Shown here: piece by piece, positions 56,268 to 64,000 of the stretch
Layout: each line of letters starts with the position of its first letter
Position numbering within the stretch: position 1 is the stretch's first letter
From: Takakia lepidozioides
Taxonomy: Eukaryota > Streptophyta > Takakiopsida > Takakiales > Takakiaceae
Assembly: GCA_030704615.1 (NCBI GenBank)
Contig: CM060731.1
Coordinates: 11,098,001-11,162,000 of the forward strand
Direction of reading: 5' to 3'
DNA length: 64,000 bases
Made by a program: the position numbers and the translations under genes
Notes under the pieces: generated by a model
What the model saw: only the letters and a program-made list of their open reading frames with translations
Told to the model about the DNA's origin: nothing
Databases searched by the model: none

Positions 56268-56440
56268 ACCACAGTTGGTAGCTCAGTTGGATAGTGCACT
56301 CAGTGCCATGATTCTGGGGTCGAATCCTGCTACATTGATGGCTGTGGTATGTCCTTCTCCCCCTTCCCCTGGGCGATGTCCCATGCGAAAGCCTCGAGGG
56401 CGATTATTTTTTCCTCTCAGAGAGATCCCATCGTCACAGA
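56268..56440 (+). mobile_element. SINE, main family, 3'-truncated
   Basis: This is the clearest pol III head of the family: A box TGGTAGCTCAGTTGGATAG and B box GGGTCGAATCC, 35-40 bp apart, then TGTGGTATGTCC and CTGGGCGATGTCCCAT. Homology fades after about 56430, before the GTCGCTCCCAGG motif. Confidence 0.7.
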
Positions 56441-57242
56441 GAACCAAGAATGTCTTCTGATATAATTACAGTTTTGTTTTGGTTTCCATGTCCGTTTGAC
56501 ATGCACTCTTATAAGTTCTCTTCTGATGCATCTATTTCCATCTTGTTTTGACGCCTGTGTCCAGCCCAGTGTCCACCCCCTCCGCAATGAACCAAAAAGT
56601 TGGACATCTAAGCATTCATACATACACAATTTTTGATGGTGCTGTCATTCTTGCTCTAAGCATTCATTGAAGGAAAGCTGATTGCAATGGTTTTGGATTT
56701 GTTTCCCATATGAAAACTGGGACATCAGGTGCCCAGGCTCATAGGTGGCAGCAGAGGTAACATCAAGTCGAAGAGCCACTTTTTGCTCTCTACCATAGTT
56801 TGAAGAGTGAACAAGTTAGCACTCTCTCACTCTGGGTCCCATGTGAGGGTTGAATATGTAAACTCTCGAACGTGGGAGCTTGTAGGGAGCATTCAAATCT
56901 TCGAGCAGAAAAAACCTACACAATCTTATCAAAGAGCATGCCCACCAGGTATGACCGGACACAACTTTGCAGTGTACCAGCAATCTTTCTATTAATCATA
57001 CTCAGCTTCACAATTTACCTGCTGCTCAATTCACAATTTACCTTCCTTCTAATAAGAAGCCATTGGGTTAAATTTAAAGAAATCTAGATACAGAAAATCA
57101 ATGTCTTGAATAGATAAATGCTCAAATATGTGGCAGCCAAGCTTATTTGCTTGCCAATTCAATTGGTGCCTTCCCCTTCCAGAACCTAATTCTGTGGTGC
57201 TCCATCCTGGAATGTTTGAGAAATTCGTCTATGGCGGCAAAG
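56441..57242. other. Intergenic and 3' UTR region, no supported gene
   Basis: Nothing coding was recognised. The part next to 57243 is probably 3' UTR of the acid phosphatase gene. Confidence 0.4.
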
Positions 57243-60200
57243 CTAATCTGATTCCCCTGAGTCAGGACATTGACTGTGAAAATCTGCCTCAGATATCATG
57301 GACCACTTGGCGAGTCCCTGAAACTCCTCCAAGGTGAGAAGGATTTTTTTTGGTGCCTCATGTTCTCTTGACAAAGGGAGAGCCACTTCCCCACCATCAT
57401 AAAGAACTCGCACAAAGTGTTGACCACCTCCTGGACTTCGCCAGAGCTCCATGCAAATGGATGATGTGTATTGCGGCCAATCTGGCCACTGCACACCCAA
57501 AGCCACTGTCCCAACCAGACAATTTAGTCAACCAAAAAACAGCATCCTGCAAGTGGCACTCTTAGGTATGAGATTCAGGGTGTAGAATGCAGAAACACAC
57601 ATCAGTTTTGAAGTGGTGACTGCCCAAATCTAGCTAACTTGCCAAGACAGTTTTGCATGGCAGCAAGTTCATGTGTCTATCTTGGTTGTAATGCTTGCAT
57701 CAGTCTATTTAAGAGGGAATATATGTGAGAAGTTTCTGGACCTGAGAGGGGCATAATGGTGGCATCATGTCCCGAGTAGAGAAACAAGCAAGAGCTTGGC
57801 GAGTAGGGGCTTCGGATGCGCTCTACCATTACATCCATCACTTCCCTCACAAGCCTTCCCATTGACAACTGTAGAATATCCCTATCCTGTTCACATTTAG
57901 TCACCCAAATAAACATTATTAATGACATCTACAGCAGAGAGTTCTGAAAGAGAGAAAGAATTGAGCTTCAGAATTTGGGTGAGCTTTGAATTACTGAAAG
58001 CAGAAAGGTTAGGGACCTGAAAGGACATGGCATAGTCATGTGCAAGAAGCCGTCGAACTTCGGTCAACTCTGCCTCAGACACTCCATCTGGTAGAGGGTC
58101 CCCATGAAATTGCCCACATTCTAATGTATCGACTGCCTGCCACACAAACATTCAGGAAGAATCAACACGTGCATATGGGTATGCCTATCCGTGAGAAAGA
58201 GAGAAAGAAAAACTTTTTAGTGTCCACAGGGGCCCCAAGGGCCCTTTGGAGAAAGTACGAATACATGAGATTATTCATAGTGGTTTTTTAGCACGGAGAC
58301 AAGGGAGGTAGACAAACACAGATAATCATTTGCACACAAATCACTAGAGGAACATAATAAGGAAAAATGAAGTTGGTACATCCATGGGCGCCGAGAGCAA
58401 TAGGATAAAAATAACAAAGAAAGGAATAAACTTTGTCCATAGGAAAGTCAAAGAGTCTACTCAACCAGAAAAAGTTCAAACAATGATGAGAGAAAAACAG
58501 TTACAGAATAAAATTCAACGAGAATGCTGGCACTTACGGTAACCCATGGAAACCCTGGTTTATCCATCGAGAGAAGAAATCCAGGATTCTCTTCTGAAAT
58601 CTCCAGACCATTTGCCATGGAAATTTGCATATCCTGTAAGATGCCATGAGATTCATACACAGAAAAGATGAATATAAGATGGCTGTAAATCATAGCTGGT
58701 TGATTTCTACATTAAAATTTGGATTCCCAACTTCTATCTCAATAAATGGAGGAGCCTGCAGAACCTTGAAGCGGGTTCGCCAATTTGTTGATAAAGTTCC
58801 GTCAGGTCCAACCAATTCCCTTCTAGCCATCCATGCTGTCTTCCAGCGCTTTGCAAGGCTGCACATGAGATTCAGGAATGATAAATCACTTCAGATAATA
58901 TTAAATGATGCCTCAAGACAACCTGCCTCATGTAGTCCAAGTCACCAGGCACTTTCTTTCAAAGCTGAAACCCTCTGCCAAAGAATGTCTCTAAAGTGAA
59001 AAACTATCTCCCACGGATCTCACAGTGTTTAGGACAGGGGTAAAAGAAATAGTACTGTCTCTTGGGTACAGACAGGCCAAGATTGCCCTGAAATAGCCAT
59101 GAAATGAGTAAGAAAAACTTTGTAGATCATTACAGAGTCATAACCTACTGATAATTCAGGGTCAGCAGAAATTAATGCCTAATAATTTATGTTATTTCCT
59201 AGAGAAGTGTTGAATATTTGTAATTTTTCCCAACAGCTAAAAACTACAACAATTGTGCATAAATTGAGAGGGAAAAAAATAATTTACGAACTTTACATTG
59301 TCCCTTATTGCATTCCAATCCACAGTAATGTGTTATATATACTTCTTGGTGTGACAGATCAATAGAATCAGATTTCCAGTGCAGATTTTGAGTGTAAAAA
59401 TCTATTTTTGAAATTTAGGCAAGGAAAAAGCCAGGGTGACCTAGGTGCCTTTGCTGCCTGCTGCGGCTGACTACACCCCTTTGCCAAAACCTCAAAAAAA
59501 CTTATCTTACTTTTGGATCCTGGTCAACAGGAGAGAATTCTGGGGCCTGATTTGTGAGGAGTCGCTCCCAGGTAAAGAAACAAATTTGGCCCAAAATCCT
59601 TGTAGGAGGTAGAGGAGCTACTCCAAGCCCTTCTCCATCAGCAGAACCACTAACACCATGATATATAATCATTGAGAAAACCGGGGACCTTGAAGGTAGG
59701 ATGTTACAGGATTTACTATATGTGTGAGGTGACAGACAACAAGACTCGCCTTCTCGAACTAGATGTAGGTAGGAAAGTGGAAATTACCGAGGGCAGTGTT
59801 CGTTGTGGTACAAATTTTCATCCTTCTCCTCTCTACACAAGATGGGAATGGATTTGGCAGCTTTGGGGGACCCCAGAAGGCCTTCCAGGACAAACCACCC
59901 TGATGAAATACAGAGGCAATCAGTGTGAGTTCAGAGTACATGCTGAATCCAACCGTCTTGCACCATCTTTCAAGACGGACCACAAGGCTACGGCAAACAA
60001 AGTCTTATGAGTACATATCAAGAGGGACCCTTCCTGACGACCTGTACACACATAGAAACATACATCTTTGCTTCCCAGAGGGCATAAGAAGGTAAAGAGG
60101 CATTGTTGAATGTGATGGTTAGTTGACTTCCATCTTATCTGAAAGCATAATAGATATTAGTTGATGTGAGGATTTTCCATCTACTCACATCCTGCCAACA

Positions 60201-61411
60201 AAACACCATCCACCTCCTCAGGACAATCAACTTACTCGTGCTGCCTCTAGAAATTCTAACAGCCAGTATCCTCTATAACTTCCCTGGAGTACGCACTCTT
60301 TCCCAATGTAGTTATGAAGTGAAAAGATAAGTGGCCACGAGCGGTTTAAGGAACTTCACCCTTAAACTACCCCTTCCTTTTGACAATATCAAGAGAATTT
60401 TCTTTCTCTTTCTCTTCCAAATGAGGAAATGAGTAGTAACCCAGATCAAATCTTACAAACTGTTACTCTTTTCCTCCCTCCCTCCCTCTGAAGGATTGGT
60501 CATGTTATACCAGTGAGATGGGTGCGTAGGAAATTGGTGGAGCGCAGCTGAATAAACCTCTCTGGTGACTCCAAGTCGTTCAAAGACTCAGGCCCACAGA
60601 GCGCAGGAAGATAATGCTCCCTTAGCCAGGCCCCCAGTGCCCTTGCTTGGTCTGCCCCTGTTTTGTGTCAAGTCCCATTCAGTTTCACACCAACATGTGT
60701 CTGAAGAATCCAATAGCAAGCATATCACACTTTCATCCTTTCCCTCCAACCACTAGAAGAAGAAAAAGGAATTTATTACATCCATTGGCGGGCCAGAGGG
60801 AAAGGGTGGGAGACACAAAAGGAGATGGACAAAAAATGAGAGCCGGGGCAGTAGAGTGCAAGACAGAATGAATGTAGTCATAAGTACAATACTTTGGGGA
60901 TGGAAGGCTCACTCCAGTAGTGGAGTTGGAGTTAAAGTTGGTTCTAGCCTTGCAGACTTGCTCTACAAAGTGCTTAACCCTAACATCAAGTAATCACCCC
61001 AGAATTGAGTAGAGGCCACAAATTTCAGCATTCTCTTTGGCTTCTCAAACCAAGAAAAGGGAGTGCGGTCTGTTTGATCCTCAAAGAGGGTGTCTAGTTG
61101 AGCAGAGTACCCATCAAAGTGTATCAAAGAATGTTAAATAACCTCAGCATCATGCCTGCATCTTAGGCCTGCCAGTGGATTAGGGGAAGAGAGGAAATCC
61201 AAAGCTGCTACAGACTTGGACAAATTAGCATGAAGGACATTAGGAGACCTTTTCTTGTGAGTAGCCCCCATGGAAACTTCTGGGGAAAGTAATCTCGCTG
61301 TGGCAAACTAGTGGGCACCTCTTGTAATCGGCTCACCCATAGCTCTGACCTGGCTTTGGCTTCACCAAGGGGGGTTGGTGATCTGTCCCCATGCCGGAAA
61401 AATGCATGTAC
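57243..61411 (-). CDS. Histidine acid phosphatase (lysophosphatidic acid phosphatase/ACP6-like), 5' part unresolved
   Basis: Branch-2 histidine phosphatase, which forms a phospho-His intermediate. Minus-strand exons supported by phase: 59788-59899, 58732-58858, 58538-58633, 58017-58136, 57742-57886 and 57243-57505 (stop). They give LLGSPKAAKSIPILCREE, LYHNEHCPRLAKRW, MDKPGFPWVT, VDTLECGQFHGDPLPDG, then LFLYSGHDATIMPLS with the proton-donor His-Asp, WPDWPQY, MELWRSPGGGQHFVRVLYDG and the tail LTLEEFQGLA. An upstream exon at 61249-61411 carries the nucleophile motif FFRHGDRSP. A tiny exon at 60236-60272 (VRISRGST) is possible; at least one more exon (the LTxxG...LG segment) and the start were not found. 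The substrate is inferred from similarity in memory to human ACP6 and PAP, so a general acid phosphatase is equally possible. Confidence 0.82.
59545..59580 (+). repeat. Possible SINE tail fragment
   Basis: CCTGATTTGTGAGGAGTCGC followed by TCCCAGGTAAAG resembles the 3' motif of the main SINE family (CTGATTTGTGAGCTGTCGCT, CCCAGGT). It lies in an intron of the acid phosphatase gene. The minus strand here is also open (LGVAPLPPTRILGQICFFTW), so it might instead be an exonised or coding patch. Confidence 0.4.
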
Positions 61412-61884
61412 CTGTCGTTAATTTGAACACTTTGTATCATTAGCGAATCAAATGGATGACTTGCATACTTCCTCTCTTCCCCTTGTCTTACTTATTTGGC
61501 TGTACAAGTACTATTTTTGTATGGACCCACCCCCGGCTTTCATAAAACTCTCAGTGGATTAATTTCTTGGGTCACCAAGATTATGAGCTTTTCATGGCTT
61601 CCAGTTCAGTTCCTGTCAAGATTGACTGTGAACCAGGGTAGAAAAGGGAAGGAAGGGTCAGGAAGGACTGCAAAGCATCTTGTCAAGATATTTGAAAGTA
61701 AAAACAGTTTGGCAGGGTTAAAAACTTGATAAACTGACCCCCCCCCCCACTCTCTCTCTCTCAAGGAAGAAGCAGAATACATAAAACATAAGATTTAAGG
61801 CAAACACAATGGTGATGTCTCTGTCTTTGACCTCATCGGGCTTCATGTGGGGGAGGTTTCTTGTTGTCTTTCTCTCTCATCTTA

Positions 61885-62203
61885 AGTAGAAGAGATTCTC
61901 AAGGATCTGAATCTGGACCCGCAAGTCTTGACCTTGCTGGATAAATCTGACTTAGAGACTGTAGTGTCCAAAGCCATGTCTGTTACCAGTAAATTGTCTG
62001 ATGCAAGTGAAGTTAGGCAGAAAACTTCCCTGAATCTGTTTCCAGTCTGTGACATGGGGGAGGATATCATGGATGACCTCAAGGGTCTACCCACTCTCGG
62101 CACCAGACTGAAATTTAAACTCAGGACAGGAAGTCTACCTTTGAACAGTAAACAGAAGCAGAGAGGAAAGGGAGAGTGCAATTGCGGCAACCCTCGAGGC
62201 TGA
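61885..62203 (+). other. Coding-like patch, unidentified
   Basis: The plus strand is open after an AG near 61888 and reads EEILKDLNLDPQVLTLLDKS, DLETVVSKAMSVTSKLSDAS, FPVCDMGEDIMDDLKGLPTL, ending CNCGNPRG and a stop. The Asp/Glu-Leu pattern looks like real protein. No family or partner exon is recognised. It runs opposite to the acid phosphatase gene. Confidence 0.3.
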
Positions 62204-62439
62204 GCCAAAAGCCCAGGCCCTTCTGAGGCCTAGTTTTTGGGCAAATCACACACAGCAGATTGATGCTTGTGTGAAGGGATTTCTAGAGGATCTGGAAAAC
62301 CCGAATCAGTTCTTTGTATAAAGGTAAGTCTTACTACCAATGTCAGCCCCTGACAGAGGTAGGTTCTGTTCCTTTGGTTTCCGCTCAAACTGGGCGCGGG
62401 GTCAATGGCCACAAGGCTACGGAAAACATCGTCTTATGA

Positions 62440-62735
62440 GTACATTCTCTCATCTTAAGCTCTTTGAGCTTCCCGTGGATGTATAGAGTTGCTTTCCTTC
62501 CCTACTAATTACTTGCTTGGTTCAACTGTGTTGTTCTACTGGTGGCCTTTTGACCGTATATCTTCCAGTGGAGCTCATAATTACTAATAAAATTCCCTTG
62601 AATAATAGTTGCTTTTGGGTTGCTTGTGGAGGGCCCCTCTCTCTTTCTTGTTTCTTTCTTTCTCTTGTCCCATAAGCTCTTTGAGCTTTCCATGGACGTT
62701 ATAGAGTACCATTTCATTTCATCTCATATCTCTTC
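62440..62735 (+). repeat. Dispersed repeat, copies 3 and 4
   Basis: Two nearby copies of the CTCTTTGAGCTTTCC(A/C)-type block: at 62460 (CTTCCCGTGGATGTATAGAG) and at 62668 (CATAAGCTCTTTGAGCTTTC, TGGACGTTATAGAGTACC). Both continue into T-rich DNA with CATTTCAT, as in the quinone reductase introns. Confidence 0.55.
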
Positions 62736-62939
62736 TATGGGTGGCACTTCCAGAATGTTTTATATTAATGTTCGCTTATACATGGCTGTGGGGAGAAGGA
62801 AAAAAAATTCCAGATCACCAGTAGTCAGTGGTCAGAAACCTCCAGAAAACTTTTGTAAATCACCAAGTTTCACCAAGCCCATCTGCCGAGCAAAAGTGTG
62901 ACATCCATTCCGACTTCAGATCACTTTTACCAGGACGCG

Positions 62940-64000
62940 TGTAGTACGCCTCGAGCAATGTAGAATGGTCAAGGAAAGATACAGAGCTCCCCTTTTTGGA
63001 CACAAAATCATGCCTTCAAATCCCACTGATAAGGTGGGCGGGTCTTCCTTTGGAGGAAACCTCTCAAAACGCCTTTAAAGAAGAATTGGAACTTCAAAAT
63101 ACATTCGGTGCCATTAAAGCCCACACTCCCGCGTTACATGTCCCTATTACACATGTTACAGACTACTCTACATTGAACTATGGGTCAAGCGACAACCTCG
63201 AGAGAAGCGGAGAGTCAACCTCACGGATTAAAAAGAGAGAGAACCTGAACAAGCTCAAGGGGGTACTTGTACGCGGGGCGACTGCTAGATTCCATAGCTT
63301 CACAGCTTGTCACATACGACAGCACCCCTCCCAGCGCTCATCATCCCGCAGACTTCCACAGCAACACCGTGACTTCAATTGTCAGTTCAACGACCCCCAT
63401 CCGCCCTCATCTTGATACTATCCCTTCTGCATTTCACTCCCTCACAACTGTGGAAGACAGATACCAAGGCATATTATTTGAATTGTACCCTTCACACCAT
63501 CCAATCCGGAGAAGCCGAGTGTCAGATATCTTGAACTGCAACCAAAATCCATCCACTACTCAAGTTTTTTTCTTAAGAAAAATTTGGTTAGGAATGCTGC
63601 TTAAAATACAGATACAGTCTTTTTACTTGGAGGTTCCCCATCACTGGAAGAGGTCTGCCTCATGTGCGTATGGTGGCTTCCCTTCATTGTCTGTGCTTCT
63701 AGTGTGTTGTTCCAGTTGGGCTCTTTGGGCTTTTGACAGAGGCCTTGAGCTTTGAGAACCCAAGTCCCTGGCAGCTTACCTGCACAGAGCTCTCGGTTTG
63801 GAGCGACGTTTGGTGTTCTTGAAATGGTGCCTTGTTGTTCTACTTGTATCATCGACCCTTGGCATCATATGGACATCTTTATAGTTCCTTCTCTTCTTGT
63901 GTCCCTCCCTTGCGCCATCTTGCCCATTATTTTTCTTCCTCTTTCTTCTGGTTTCTTTCCTCTTCAGGAGCATTTCTCGAAGTGCTCATTGGCAGAGGCC
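62940..64000. other. Right edge: two coding-like patches, unassigned
   Basis: The plus strand from about 62990 to 63540 reads protein-like text across one frame change near 63265 (ETSQNAFKEELELQNTFGAI, then HLDTIPSAFHSLTTVEDRYQ, RRSRVSDILNCNQNP). On the minus strand, 63973-63776 gives a very basic N-terminus (MLLKRKETRRKRKKNNGQDG) that ends in a good donor site, CAG|GTAAGC. The latter could be a first exon of the acid phosphatase gene or of another gene. Neither can be named. Confidence 0.3.

Noticed and set aside
59672-60010. Plus-strand ORF of 112 codons
   Set aside because: The minus strand here encodes a phosphatase exon (59788-59899) with correct borders and phase; the plus frame is a shadow.

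Overview
The window is plant nuclear DNA. The evidence is spliced GT-AG genes with short exons, a Dof (CDF-type) transcription factor, a plant-type COAD gene, a chloroplast-envelope quinone oxidoreductase homologue, and a heavy load of plant-type transposable elements. The low gene density and deep TE nesting suggest a large, repeat-rich genome, possibly a seed-free plant such as a fern or lycophyte. That is inference; nothing seen fixes the species. There is no prokaryotic or organellar gene block, CRISPR array or rRNA.

Host genes, left to right: an unidentified minus-strand coding edge (1-147); COAD, phosphopantetheine adenylyltransferase (minus, 2873-5493); a ceQORH-like quinone oxidoreductase (plus, 6575-10591), divergent from COAD across about 1.1 kb; a cycling-Dof-factor gene (minus, 38920-41580); and a histidine acid phosphatase gene (minus, 57243-61411, 5' end not resolved). 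Exon borders were read by hand. They keep phase for the quinone reductase and Dof genes and for the six COAD exons found.

The rest is mostly mobile DNA. Between 12.6 and 15.2 kb lie a LINE copy with an inverted 5' part and two nested tRNA-derived SINEs. Between 16.1 and 35.8 kb is a nest of up to four levels: Harbinger-type coding remnants flank a Mutator-like element (17581-35398, 23-bp TIRs, near-identical 9-bp TSD). That element holds a PiggyBac element (18617-33406, 14-bp perfect TIRs, TTAA TSD), which in turn holds a Ty3/Gypsy element (22997-33281). The arms of the Mutator-like element carry at least ten copies of a hairpin repeat. A second Gypsy element (48046-55957) has split a SINE.

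The most unusual content is in the two Gypsy elements. The first encodes gag, protease, a cytosine-5 DNA methyltransferase domain, RT, RNase H, integrase and a C-terminal PHD finger, so a DNA-methylation writer and a chromatin-reader-type domain share one retrotransposon. The second carries a dUTPase domain between protease and RT. Both are decayed by stops and frameshifts. If intact relatives exist, the first would be a candidate self-modifying retroelement.
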